A stretch of DNA of 64,000 nucleotides, from NCBI RefSeq assembly GCF_000427625.1, contig NZ_KE386569.1, positions 3,170,674 to 3,234,673 of the forward strand, in the 5' to 3' direction. Position 1 is the first letter of the stretch; each line of letters begins with the position of its first letter. The position numbers were made by a program, and so were the translations under genes. This document shows, piece after piece, positions 17,501 to 26,389 of the stretch. The notes beneath the pieces are model-generated. The model had not been told where the DNA came from and ran no database searches. It was given only the letters and a program-made list of their open reading frames with translations. The stretch is from Methylobacter luteus IMV-B-3098. GTDB lineage: Bacteria; Pseudomonadota; Gammaproteobacteria; Methylococcales; Methylomonadaceae.

Positions 17501-17905
17501 CTATGAAGCACCACGATCAGCCGGATGATTAACGCCATCGTTCATTGGCACGTTCTCAATTTCAAACGGATTGACGCCTTCCAGGCAGCCGACGTTATAG
17601 CCGTACTGTTCGGGATTCGACCGTCGCTGATGATGGGTATAAATGCCGCAGATAGAGCAGAAGTAATGCTTCGCGGTCATGGTATTGAACTGGTAGAGCC
17701 TTAACACCTCCTGGCCCTTGATGATTCGGATGCCGGAAAGCGGAACCGAGGCGACTATCGCGCCTTTTCTCCGGCAGATCGAGCAGTTGCATCGGCGAGG
17801 ATCAACGATACCGTCAGGCAGGTCGAGCTCCAGCACAACAGCTCCGCAGTGGCATGTTGCCAAATGCTTCGGGTTGATAACGGTCCTGCCAACCTGCTTG
17901 ATCAT
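17501..17905 (-). CDS. GFA/CENP-V-family zinc protein
   Basis: The 134-residue protein has the GFA fold cysteine pattern: CHCGAVVLEL (residues 18-20), CNCSICRR in the centre, and FCSICGIYTHHQ. These cysteines bind two zinc ions in the glutathione-dependent formaldehyde-activating enzyme family. Most family members are not proven formaldehyde enzymes, so a role in thiol or formaldehyde chemistry is only suggested; a methylotrophic host would make it of interest. The ATG has GAGGGA seven bases upstream. It is followed in the same direction by the LOG-type gene's own separate transcript upstream at 18.0-18.6 kb. Confidence 0.85.
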   Translation of the reverse strand: MIKQVGRTVINPKHLATCHCGAVVLELDLPDGIVDPRRCNCSICRRKGAIVASVPLSGIRIIKGQEVLRLYQFNTMTAKHYFCSICGIYTHHQRRSNPEQYGYNVGCLEGVNPFEIENVPMNDGVNHPADRGAS

Positions 17906-18005
17906 GTCGATTTCCCTCTTTGTTTATAAGGCAAAGCTAACCGGACGTTGCCCGGAAAGTTAAAAAAACTGCGTTATAGTCGCACTCCGGTTAAGCGCCA
18001 ACCCT

Positions 18006-18587
18006 TCATGTTTCATCCTCTTCCACCCACTTCGTAACGGCTGGTGGTTGGTAACTGCCGAATCGATCGAGCAGCGCCTCCGGATCACGCTCAACGAGCA
18101 ACATGGAATGATGTGGTTGTTTGACGAACTGTTCTGCTACGGCATGATCCAGAAACGTGGTCAGTGCATCGAAATAACCCGCTATATTCAGCAAACCGCA
18201 GGGTTTTTTGTGCAATCCGAGTTGCGCCCAGGTCCAGACTTCGAAGAGTTCCTCAAGCGTGCCTATTCCTCCGGGCAGCGCGATGAAGCCGTCGGAAAGT
18301 TCAGCCATCAGCATTTTACGCTCATGCATGGATTGCGTGACGTGCAGTTCGGTCAGGTGCTTATGCGCGACCTCCCTTCGCACGAGCGCCTCGGGGATCA
18401 CCCCTACGGCCTGGCCGCCGAGCTGCAGCACTGTGTCTGCCACCAGACCCATGATGCCGACACTGGCGCCGCCGTAGACAAGCCTTATATTTCGATCGAC
18501 AAGCGACCTGGCAAGGTCGCGGGCGGCATCGGAATACGCTTCTTGCCTGCCGGGGCTGGAGCCGCAGTACACACAAACACTTTTCAT
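18006..18587 (-). CDS. LOG family protein (TIGR00730, nucleoside 5'-monophosphate phosphoribohydrolase)
   Basis: The protein begins MKSVCVYCGSSPG and carries the family signature PGGIGTLEELFEVWTWAQLG, the lysine-decarboxylase-like motif that in LOG proteins binds the phosphate of cytokinin riboside monophosphate. The length (about 193 residues) is normal. These enzymes remove ribose-5-phosphate from modified AMP or from normal nucleotides. In-frame starts at 18599 (ATG) and 18614 (GTG) are possible; I chose 18587 because it gives the standard family N-terminus. The gene lies about 100 bases upstream of the GFA-family gene in the same direction. Confidence 0.88.
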   Translation of the reverse strand: MKSVCVYCGSSPGRQEAYSDAARDLARSLVDRNIRLVYGGASVGIMGLVADTVLQLGGQAVGVIPEALVRREVAHKHLTELHVTQSMHERKMLMAELSDGFIALPGGIGTLEELFEVWTWAQLGLHKKPCGLLNIAGYFDALTTFLDHAVAEQFVKQPHHSMLLVERDPEALLDRFGSYQPPAVTKWVEEDET

Positions 18588-18643
18588 AATTTTGACCATT
18601 GCTATTGATGACACTCAGCGTCTAAGATCAGGTGGGCTGGGTC

Positions 18644-18692
18644 GTTAAACCCAGCATAGGACATTTCGAAGTGCTGGGTTTATCAATCCAGC
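18644..18692. repeat. Pair of CTGGGTTT-type palindromes
   Basis: GCTGGGTCGTTAAACCCAGC and, 11 bases further, GCTGGGTTTATCAATCCAGC are two short imperfect palindromes of the same kind. Relatives occur near 16222 and 22900. They look like a dispersed intergenic repeat. Confidence 0.45.
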
Positions 18693-18860
18693 CTGCAAAT
18701 TGCCATTGCATCGCTTGCGCTACGATCGAGCAGGGTCGGGAAGAACTTCATGACCCGCGGGTCCGCATTGAGCGCGGCGAATGGTTCACGATCCGCTGCG
18801 CACCATTGGCGCGGGCGAAGGCATTCTGTGTCGAAGTCAATTAGCTCGGCTATATAGCTC
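18683..18860 (-). pseudogene. N-terminal remnant of a GNAT acetyltransferase
   Basis: On the minus strand one frame reads LRPRQWCAADREPFAALNAD followed by PRVMKFFPTLLDRSASDA. This is the usual first 50 residues of RimJ/RimL-type GNAT acetyltransferases. There is no start codon (a TAA lies just upstream) and the frame ends at 18683-18685, long before the acetyl-CoA site. It is therefore a dead fragment. The neighbouring DNA carries short palindromes that may mark past rearrangement. Confidence 0.65.
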
Positions 18861-18927
18861 CTTGCTTAATGATGAATCAGCGTCCAAGTTTGCCCAATCC
18901 ACGGAACATGACATAACCAGTACGGTC

Positions 18928-19323
18928 TCAATCAATCTTTTCCAGTGCAGGCGGTTTGGTTTTAAACAACTCCGCTATAACCTCAAGCTGAGCCGTGAGT
19001 TGGGGTATCTCGGGAATTTTCCAGGCTTTTCCTATAACCCGGGACAATAAATTATTCAACCAGGGACGGTCCGATTTTGCATGATGAATGATAAATCTAT
19101 AGGATTCCCCATCGTGAAAAACAGCAAAATCTTCCAGACAAACCTCAATCGAACCTTCTTCACCATAGAGCCTCGTTTGAACGTAGATTTTTCGAGCATC
19201 GACATCAAAATTAAACCTGGTTAATTCTGCAATGCCCTTAAGGACTAAGTTTGAGACCCAGATGATTAATATATTGGGCGTTAATTTTATTGCTGTTTTT
19301 AATAAACTGGATTTAATACTCAT
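18928..19323 (-). CDS. Conserved-looking hypothetical protein
   Basis: The 131-residue protein has a hydrophobic or amphipathic N-terminus (LTPNILIIWVSNLVLKGIAE), then a beta-rich centre (FDVDARKIYVQTRLYGEEGS). It ends in a helical tail. No catalytic motif or family is recognised. The coding quality is reasonable and the ATG at 19323 follows an AAAAG-type weak ribosome binding site. It may sit at the membrane surface and bind lipid, but this is only suggested by the amphipathic pattern. It is separated from metR by 245 bases with no clear gene. Confidence 0.55.
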   Translation of the reverse strand: MSIKSSLLKTAIKLTPNILIIWVSNLVLKGIAELTRFNFDVDARKIYVQTRLYGEEGSIEVCLEDFAVFHDGESYRFIIHHAKSDRPWLNNLLSRVIGKAWKIPEIPQLTAQLEVIAELFKTKPPALEKID

Positions 19324-19568
19324 CTTTTGTTCATTCGTTAATAGGGTAAGGTGTAATTTTAATCAATATTAGTTTGATTGTTGCGAAAATATTCCAAAAG
19401 CTTGCACCCTGGATGAGAAGGACTCAGGTCTCCGGCCATCTCATGGTGTTGATGCGATGGCCGGGGCCGCTCATGGCAGAGGCAAGCCCTGACTCTGCGG
19501 CTGCAGACGGCTTCGCGATTGTGCGATCTGGACAAATCGAGGTAGTAGAGCTTGGGAGCCTGAAGGAA

Positions 19569-20477
19569 TCAAAGATCCTCGCCCATAGCGGTTTTCTCTG
19601 GCTTATTCGACGCCAATTCGATCAATCCCTGAATGTATTCCAATGGCACGTCTTCGTGACGGGTTGCCAGATACATGGTCTTGGTTAACGGCAGGCCGTT
19701 AAAGCGCAGGCTGTCCAGCGACAGTTTGTCGGCTTTTTCCGCCAGCAGCCATTCCGGCAGCAGACACACGCCGCGCTGGCTGGCCGCCAGCTGCAGCATG
19801 ATATCGGTTTCCTCGACGGTGATGTGGTTCAGCGGCTCAATACCGGCGGGTTGCAGAACTTTCCGGAACATGTCCAGGCGTTCCCGGTCAACCGGATAAG
19901 TCAGAATGGTTTCCTGTTGCAAGTCCAACGGCTCGATAAAGCCGCGTCCGGCCAGCCGGTGCTGGCTGGCAACAATGAGCACCAGTTCAAAATCGAACAG
20001 GGCCTGATAATGCAGCACGCCGTTAAAGGCGGGATCGGAGGTCAGGACCGCGTCCAGCTTATAGTGCCGGATGGCTTCAAAGGAGTTGAACCGGTAACGG
20101 GAGGTGACTTCGACAGCCAGCTCCGGCCAAGCCAACAGATAAGGCTGAAGAATGGTGCGGAACCATTCATAGCAGGCGTGACAGTCAATGCCGACAGTCA
20201 GTTTGCCGGTTTTTCCGGCGCCCAGCAGGGCTAGGTGCTGTTCGGCGGAATCAACGGTGGCGATGACCGATTCGGCGACATCGGAAAGATATTTTCCCGC
20301 CTGGGTCAGCACCAGCAGGCGCCCCTGCTTCCGCCACAGGATGACGCCCAGGCGCTGTTCCAGGTTTTTCATTTGATGGGACAGGGCCGACTGGGTTAAA
20401 TGCAGCTGTTCGGCGGCCGAGCTTAAGGTGCCGCTTTGTTTCAGCGCCAGCAGGATGCGCAGATGGATCAGTTCCAT
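19569..20477 (-). CDS. metR: LysR-type regulator of methionine synthesis MetR
   Basis: The 302-residue protein has a LysR helix-turn-helix at 1-60 (GTLSSAAEQLHLTQSALSHQ). It continues with the substrate-binding fold of MetR, including VGIDCHACYEWFRTILQP and the C-terminal DVPLEYIQGLIELA. MetR activates metE and other methionine genes with homocysteine as coactivator. The gene is divergent from metE with 103 bases between the start codons, the classic arrangement for mutual control. No other metR target lies nearby. Confidence 0.93.
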   Translation of the reverse strand: MELIHLRILLALKQSGTLSSAAEQLHLTQSALSHQMKNLEQRLGVILWRKQGRLLVLTQAGKYLSDVAESVIATVDSAEQHLALLGAGKTGKLTVGIDCHACYEWFRTILQPYLLAWPELAVEVTSRYRFNSFEAIRHYKLDAVLTSDPAFNGVLHYQALFDFELVLIVASQHRLAGRGFIEPLDLQQETILTYPVDRERLDMFRKVLQPAGIEPLNHITVEETDIMLQLAASQRGVCLLPEWLLAEKADKLSLDSLRFNGLPLTKTMYLATRHEDVPLEYIQGLIELASNKPEKTAMGEDL

Positions 20478-20480
20478 TTA

Positions 20481-20508
20481 TGAATTTTTCTCATGAAATA
20501 GTGAGAAA
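20481..20508. promoter_or_regulatory. Putative MetR operator between metR and metE
   Basis: The stretch contains TGAATTTTTCTCA and TGAAATAGTGAGA, two copies related to the MetR half-site TGAA. The segments TTTCTCA (20487-20493) and TGAGAAA (20502-20508) form an exact inverted repeat. It starts three bases from the metR start codon and is 73 bases from metE, so it can serve both genes. Confidence 0.5.
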
Positions 20509-20580
20509 CTATCAATATTTATCATGTTACGCAAACCTTACAATGCGTTTGTTCCTTAATAGACGACGAGAGCCATAACA

Positions 20581-22866
20581 ATGATAAAAACTCATAACCT
20601 GGGTTTTCCCCGCCTGGGAGAAAACCGCGAACTGAAATTTGCCCTGGAACGCTACTGGCGGGGCGAAATCGATCAGCCAGCCCTGGACGGGATTGCCGCC
20701 GAAATCCGGCAGCGCCACTGGCGACTGCAAGCCGGCAGCGGACTGGACTTTATCCCCGCCGGCGATTTTTCCTACTACGACCAGGTGCTGGATACCAGCG
20801 TCATGCTTGGTGTTGTGCCTGAGCGTTTCGGACCGGCAACGCAACCGGTCGGTCTGGACACCTATTTCAGGATGGCGCGGGGCCGGGCCACCGATGGGCA
20901 GGCCTATCGGGCCTGTGAAATGACCAAGTGGTTCGATACCAATTATCACTATCTGGTCCCGGAAGTGGAGCCGAATCAGGAGTTTGCTTTGTCCGGCACC
21001 CGGTTATTCGACGAGACGCGCGAACTGCAAGCGCTGGGCTACAATCCGAAACCGGTGCTGCTGGGGCCGCTGACCTGGCTATGGCTGGCAAAATCCGCAA
21101 CCGATTTTAACAAGCTGGACTTGCTGGATCGCTTGCTGCCGGTTTACGCGGAGATCATCCAGCGACTGGCTGGGCAGGGCGTGGAGTGGATTCAAATTGA
21201 TGAGCCTGTTCTGGTGCTGGATTTGCCCGTCACCTGGAGCAGCGCCTTTGAAACCGTCTATCATCGCCTGCAAAACGGCACGGTCAAGATCTTGTTGGCC
21301 ACTTATTTTGGCGAGCTGAACGCACATGCCTCGTTGACCTGCAAACTGCCGGTTGCGGGACTTCATATCGATCTGGTTAGAGCTTCCGGGCAATTGACGC
21401 ACGTCCTCGACAATTTTGCCAGTCACAAAGTGCTGTCGCTGGGGCTGGTTGACGGTCGCAATGTCTGGCGTACCGACCTGGATTCGGCACTGGCGACCGT
21501 CGCCGGCGTGCAGGAACGGTTCAAGGGAGAGCTCTGGTTGGCGCCTTCCTGTTCACTATTGCACGTGCCTGTTGATCTGGAGCTTGAGGCTGCGTTGGAT
21601 AAAACGGTTAAACCCTGGCTGGCGTTTGCCCGGCAAAAGCTCACGGAACTGGAAGTGCTGCGCCGGGCTATCGAAGAAGGAACGGCGGCCGCCGAGCCGG
21701 CATTATCGGAATCAAGAACCGCGATCCGCTCTCGCCGGGAAAGCGGCTTGCGGCATAATCAGGCGGTTCAGGCCCGGGTTGCGTCCCTGAGCGAAGACAT
21801 CGACCGGAGGCAGAGCGGCTTTGCCGTAAGGCGGCAACAGCAGCAGATCAGGCTCAAGCTTCCCAGCTATCCGACCACGACGATCGGATCATTCCCGCAA
21901 ACGCCGGAGATCCGCAAGGTTCGCCATGAATTCAAGCAGGGCCTGCTCAGTGAGCAAGACTATAACCAGCTGATGGAGCAGCAGATCGAGCACTGCGTCA
22001 GGGAGCAGGAGGAGCTGGGCCTTGATGTGCTGGTGCATGGCGAACCGGAACGCAACGACATGGTGGAGTATTTCGGCGAGCAGCTGGACGGTGTTTTGAC
22101 CACCGCCCATGGCTGGGTGCAATCCTACGGCACGCGCTGCGTCAAACCGCCGATCATTTACGGAGACGTCAGCCGGCCCGCCCCTATGACTGTGCGCTGG
22201 ATCGCTTATGCCCAAAGCCAGACCGGCAAACCGATGAAAGGCATGCTGACCGGTCCGGTCACCCTACTGAACTGGTCGTTCGTCCGCGATGACCAGCCCC
22301 GTTCAGCCACCGCCTACCAGCTGGCGCTGGCCTTGCGCGATGAAGTGCGGGATCTTGAGGCAGCCGGCATCCCGATTATCCAGATCGACGAGCCGGCCTT
22401 CCGGGAAGGATTGCCGCTGCGCCAGGCGCAGTGGGCCGAGTATCTGGATTGGGCGGGGAGGGCTTTCCGCATCAGCGCCAGCGGCGTTCAGGACGCCACG
22501 CAAATTCACACGCACATGTGCTATGCGGAATTCAATGACATCATTGATGCCATTGCCGGACTGGATGCCGATGTGATCACCATCGAAACGTCCAGGTCCA
22601 ATATGGAACTGCTGGATGCGTTTATCGATTTCGATTATCCGAATGACATAGGGCCAGGCGTTTACGATATTCACAGCCCGAATATTCCGATGACAGAAGA
22701 CATTGTTTCGCTGCTGAAACTTGCCGGCGAAAGAATCAGTCCGGAGAAGCTATGGGTCAACCCGGATTGCGGCCTGAAAACGCGGCAGTGGGGTGAAGTC
22801 AGGAAAGCGTTGGCCAATATGGTCGAGGCCGCAAAAGTATTGCGGTCTTCTGCAACGGAAGCCTAA
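20581..22866 (+). CDS. metE: Cobalamin-independent methionine synthase MetE
   Basis: The 761-residue enzyme transfers a methyl group from 5-methyltetrahydropteroyl-triglutamate to homocysteine. The N-terminal barrel begins THNLGFPRLGENRELKFALE. The catalytic C-terminal barrel has IHTHMCYAEFND with His and Cys zinc ligands, and WVNPDCGLKTRQW with the last Cys ligand. FPTTTIGSFPQT-type sequence marks the second domain start. Length is normal. It is divergent from metR and probably activated by it. No B12-dependent metH or cobalamin riboswitch is present here. Confidence 0.97.
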   Translation: MIKTHNLGFPRLGENRELKFALERYWRGEIDQPALDGIAAEIRQRHWRLQAGSGLDFIPAGDFSYYDQVLDTSVMLGVVPERFGPATQPVGLDTYFRMARGRATDGQAYRACEMTKWFDTNYHYLVPEVEPNQEFALSGTRLFDETRELQALGYNPKPVLLGPLTWLWLAKSATDFNKLDLLDRLLPVYAEIIQRLAGQGVEWIQIDEPVLVLDLPVTWSSAFETVYHRLQNGTVKILLATYFGELNAHASLTCKLPVAGLHIDLVRASGQLTHVLDNFASHKVLSLGLVDGRNVWRTDLDSALATVAGVQERFKGELWLAPSCSLLHVPVDLELEAALDKTVKPWLAFARQKLTELEVLRRAIEEGTAAAEPALSESRTAIRSRRESGLRHNQAVQARVASLSEDIDRRQSGFAVRRQQQQIRLKLPSYPTTTIGSFPQTPEIRKVRHEFKQGLLSEQDYNQLMEQQIEHCVREQEELGLDVLVHGEPERNDMVEYFGEQLDGVLTTAHGWVQSYGTRCVKPPIIYGDVSRPAPMTVRWIAYAQSQTGKPMKGMLTGPVTLLNWSFVRDDQPRSATAYQLALALRDEVRDLEAAGIPIIQIDEPAFREGLPLRQAQWAEYLDWAGRAFRISASGVQDATQIHTHMCYAEFNDIIDAIAGLDADVITIETSRSNMELLDAFIDFDYPNDIGPGVYDIHSPNIPMTEDIVSLLKLAGERISPEKLWVNPDCGLKTRQWGEVRKALANMVEAAKVLRSSATEA

Positions 22867-22984
22867 GGCGTTAATCCAAATGATTCATGCATAGGCTGGG
22901 CTGGCGCTTTGCGGAAACCCGGCATGGACGGCTGATTGACTCCGAAGAGCACGAAGAATTTTGCGGTTTGTTTCATATTGATTA

Positions 22985-23011
22985 CAGAGAATACAGGGCG
23001 TGTATTCTCTG
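22985..23011. terminator. Hairpin between metE and the hybrid kinase gene
   Basis: CAGAGAATACA and TGTATTCTCTG make a perfect 11-bp stem with a five-base loop, located between two convergent genes. There is no T-run, so it is a possible bidirectional transcript end rather than a textbook terminator. Confidence 0.45.
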
Positions 23012-23060
23012 AATCCCTGTGAGTTCTGTAGCTCGTTGCCGCTGTTGCGGTTTGGACGGT

Positions 23061-25805
23061 TTAAGGCTCCGATTCAGCCAGTTGCTGCAGATCCTGGATG
23101 ACTTCGGTGAAGTGGCGCTTGAATTGCTGCAGGTCTTGTTGGTCAACGGATCGATTCTTCAATTGTTCATAAAGTCTTGCACAGCTGTCATTGACGCTGG
23201 AGATGGATAGATTGGCGCAAACACCTTTCAGTGCGTGCAGCCAGGCTTCGGCGGCGGCCCAGTTTTTTTGTTCCAGATAGTCTTCCAATAAGGATTCCTT
23301 GCTCCGATAGCTTTTATAGAACAGCACGAGCAGCTTTTTGTATTTTTCTTCATCGTTACTAAGCCGCGACAGCCCGCTTTCAACATCTATGCCGGACAAG
23401 CGATAAGTCGAGAGCACGGGAGGGGAGGCATTGTCCTCGGCTGCCAATTTTGGTCGTCCCTTGCTCAGCAGGTTGAACATTTTCTTTAATTGGTCGATAT
23501 CAATCGGTTTTGTCAAAACGTCGTTCATGCCGGCCTGGTAGCATTGACGGCGATCGCTTTCGGCTGCAAAAGCGGTCATGCCGATAACCGGCAAAGCTGT
23601 GAGCTGGAGTTGCTGGCGAATCTGTCGAGTCGCCTCGAAGCCGTCCATTTCCGGCATTTGAATATCCATTAGCACCAGGTCTACCTTTTCTTTTCGCAGA
23701 ATTTCCAGTGCTTCGCGGCCATTGCCGGCTTCCAGAAAGCGTTCCGCCTGGCCTTGAAGGATATCAATGATCAGCAGCCGGTTAATATGATAGTCATCGA
23801 CAATTAACACGCTGGATAATGTATGTGTTTGGGCTGAACGCCGGGATTGGGGCAGTACCTGCGGTTCCGCCTCGTGATGATTCTGCATCAGGTGCTGACA
23901 AAGCAGTGCCCGATCGAAAACAGGCGTTTTCAGGTAGCCGACCGGGGTCACCGTTTCGGAAAATTGTTTAATGGCCTGTTCGCCCAACAGGCTGTCCATC
24001 AGTGAAATCGAAACGCCCGCTAATTGGGGCTCGGCCCTGATTTGACGCACCAGGTCAAAGGCATCGGCGTCCTGCAGGTCCCTGTTTATCAATAAATGAT
24101 GATAATGGCGTTGCGCCAGCAGGGCCAGCGCTCCGATGCCGGTTTCAACACTGTCGACGCTGCATCCTAATGATTGGAGCAGTCCAAGCAAATGTTCCCG
24201 GCTTTGTTGGCGCGGTTCGACTATCAGGACTGCCGGCATCGACGAGGCAGATCGGCTGATAATAGCCTTATCGTAGTCGGGCAGTGCTGATTTGAGCGGC
24301 AGCGAGAATGAAAATCGGCTGCCTTGTCCGGGTTGACTATCAACGCTCAGGTTTCCTCCCATCAAGGCGACCAGCTTTTTGGAAATGCTGAGTCCGAGTC
24401 CGGTACCGCCGTATTTGCGCGTGGTCGATACATCAGCTTGGCTGAAGACTTCAAATATTCTGGCGACGGTTTCCCTGTCCATGCCGATGCCGGTATCGCT
24501 GATGCAGAATGTCATTTGCGGCGTAGGGCCGGACGTATTGATAGCAATGGATAAACGGACTTGTCCCGTTTCGGTGAATTTTATCGCATTGGTCAATAAA
24601 TTGATCAGCACCTGTTTTAAACGTAGTGAGTCGGTCTGGATAAATCGGGGCACGGCTTCGGAGACGTCGATGATGAATTCAAGCCCTTTTTCTACAAATT
24701 TGGCGGTCAACATTTGGTTGATGCTGATCAGGATTTCAAACAAATTGCAGTTTTGATAGTCCAGTTCCATTTTATTGGCGTCAATGCGCGAGAAGTCGAG
24801 CAAGTCGTCGATCAAGGCCAGCAGCAGGTCGGCCGACTCAAGCGCCCGCTTCAGTTGCTGCTGTTGATGGGGGGATTCTGCCGCATTCAGTGCCAATTTG
24901 GTAAATACGACAATCGCGTTCATCGGCGTGCGGATCTCATGGCTCATATTGGCCAGGAATGCCGATTTGGCCCTGGATGAGGCTTCAGCCGCCTCTTTGG
25001 CTTCTTCCAGTTGACGGGTCCGTTGATAAACCAGATCTTCCAGCTGAAAGCTGTATGTCCTCAATTGATGTTGAGCCTGATCACGCGCCGAGATCGCATG
25101 ATGGATCTGCTCCAGTAACTGGTTAAAGGCGGCCGCCAGTTGTTCGATTTCGACATAGCTTTTATTCTCCGTTCTCAATTCATAATTTTGCCCTTCTGTA
25201 ACGGTGCTGACGAAGTTGGCCAGTGATTCGATCGGTTTCGAGATAAGCTTTTGCAGGATATAAGATAAAAATAAGGCCACAAACAGCGCGAGGACGATTA
25301 CGATGGCTACCACTAAAGCCGCGCGGGTCAGCAGTTTCCAATAACGCGAAAAATCGGCGTACAGGATTACATGGCCGATTTTATTGGCTTGCGAATAGAT
25401 GGGGCGGGCATAGACGAGATAGTGTTCGGTCTCGCTAAAAACCGAGTGTTCGGTCAAAAGCTCGTCAACGGTCCCAGGCTCGATCAGTAAATTGCTGCCG
25501 GGGCGCCGATAGTGGGCAAGAACCTGTTTTTCATCGTTCAGCAATAGCGCATAGATTACCTGGGGGTCGTATTTCAATGAGGCTAATGAGTTACTGGCCT
25601 CGTCTTTATCGCCAAACACGATGATGGCCTGGGCGTTATCTGCGATGACGCCGGCCTGGATGGTCAGGCTGCTGGTCATGTCCTGCTTCAACTGCACCGT
25701 CCGAAAGGCTATGAACAACAGGCCCGCTATCAGAAGCACGATAGTGCTGGTCAGCACTATGATGAAGAAGAGCCGGTTTTTGATGGAGCGTTTGTTGTGA
25801 ATCAT
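23061..25805 (-). CDS. Hybrid sensor histidine kinase with CHASE8-like sensor, two receivers and HPt
   Basis: This 914-residue membrane kinase has helices at about 11-34 and 162-185 around a periplasmic CHASE8-type region. HAMP follows at about 185-240. HisKA contains His289 (FLANMSHEIRTPMNAIV), then a HATPase (DTGIGMD, GTGLGLSISK). The first receiver is degenerate: it reads LIVEPRQQ instead of an acidic pair and LLINRDLQ where the phospho-Asp should be. The second receiver is intact (LIVDDYHINR, LVLMDIQMPEMDGF). A C-terminal HPt carries WLHALKGVCANL. The gene overlaps the YfiR gene by four bases and belongs to a TonB-receptor/YfiR/kinase operon. The output regulator is not in the operon. Confidence 0.92.
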   Translation of the reverse strand: MIHNKRSIKNRLFFIIVLTSTIVLLIAGLLFIAFRTVQLKQDMTSSLTIQAGVIADNAQAIIVFGDKDEASNSLASLKYDPQVIYALLLNDEKQVLAHYRRPGSNLLIEPGTVDELLTEHSVFSETEHYLVYARPIYSQANKIGHVILYADFSRYWKLLTRAALVVAIVIVLALFVALFLSYILQKLISKPIESLANFVSTVTEGQNYELRTENKSYVEIEQLAAAFNQLLEQIHHAISARDQAQHQLRTYSFQLEDLVYQRTRQLEEAKEAAEASSRAKSAFLANMSHEIRTPMNAIVVFTKLALNAAESPHQQQQLKRALESADLLLALIDDLLDFSRIDANKMELDYQNCNLFEILISINQMLTAKFVEKGLEFIIDVSEAVPRFIQTDSLRLKQVLINLLTNAIKFTETGQVRLSIAINTSGPTPQMTFCISDTGIGMDRETVARIFEVFSQADVSTTRKYGGTGLGLSISKKLVALMGGNLSVDSQPGQGSRFSFSLPLKSALPDYDKAIISRSASSMPAVLIVEPRQQSREHLLGLLQSLGCSVDSVETGIGALALLAQRHYHHLLINRDLQDADAFDLVRQIRAEPQLAGVSISLMDSLLGEQAIKQFSETVTPVGYLKTPVFDRALLCQHLMQNHHEAEPQVLPQSRRSAQTHTLSSVLIVDDYHINRLLIIDILQGQAERFLEAGNGREALEILRKEKVDLVLMDIQMPEMDGFEATRQIRQQLQLTALPVIGMTAFAAESDRRQCYQAGMNDVLTKPIDIDQLKKMFNLLSKGRPKLAAEDNASPPVLSTYRLSGIDVESGLSRLSNDEEKYKKLLVLFYKSYRSKESLLEDYLEQKNWAAAEAWLHALKGVCANLSISSVNDSCARLYEQLKNRSVDQQDLQQFKRHFTEVIQDLQQLAESEP

Positions 25806-26338
25806 GATGGTGGCTGATCGGCTAAATGCAATAATTGGGCTCTTAATTCCAAACCGGCCTTTTTAGCGGCCTGTTCATTGATAGCGAAGCGAATTCTGTT
25901 GTCTTTATTGTAAAGATATATCATACCTCCCTGGCTATAAAATGCCTCGGACTCGCCGACGGTCAGGACCGGATAGAGGGCTACCGCTTTCAGAAAGGCC
26001 TGCGTTGCCTGGAGGTGTCTGGGAAGATAGAGTAAATGGCAGGCGGACAAATTATCCCGCAATTGTACCTCGGTCACCTCTACTTTATGCCGATTGATGG
26101 ATTTGTCGGCCAGGACCGTTTTCAGGGATTCATGCATGCCTTGATCCCCGGCAACGCAAAAAAGCATTGGTTCCGACCCGGTCGGATTGAGACTGGAAGG
26201 CGGCCATTCGACAAACAGCGATAATCTGAAAAGATAAGCCGCCTTAATCGTCAGCTCCCGTTGATCCATGGCCCAGCCTTGACTCAACAGCAGCGCCGAT
26301 ACAAAAACCGACTTCGTTATCAACTTTAGCATGCGCAT
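25802..26338 (-). CDS. YfiR-family periplasmic protein (DUF4154)
   Basis: A signal peptide (SVFVSALLLSQGWA) is followed by the YfiR pattern: ELTIKAAYLFRLSLFVEWPP near the start, a central LFCVAGDQGMHESL and the end GGMIYLYNKDNRIRFAINEQ. YfiR proteins are periplasmic partners that restrain an inner-membrane output protein, originally the diguanylate cyclase YfiN. Here the adjacent gene, overlapping by four bases, is a hybrid kinase instead, so this YfiR probably gates the kinase sensor. The upstream receptor gene ends 51 bases before it. The partnership is inferred from the operon. Confidence 0.88.
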   Translation of the reverse strand: MRMLKLITKSVFVSALLLSQGWAMDQRELTIKAAYLFRLSLFVEWPPSSLNPTGSEPMLFCVAGDQGMHESLKTVLADKSINRHKVEVTEVQLRDNLSACHLLYLPRHLQATQAFLKAVALYPVLTVGESEAFYSQGGMIYLYNKDNRIRFAINEQAAKKAGLELRAQLLHLADQPPS

Positions 26339-26389
26339 AATCGGTTTTATCGTTTCAATCCATGAGGACGACAGGAAAAGCAGGCATCA

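Noticed and set aside
19374-19568. Possible gene fragment between the hypothetical gene and metR
   Set aside because: Both strands give short open stretches, but none could be tied to a protein family.
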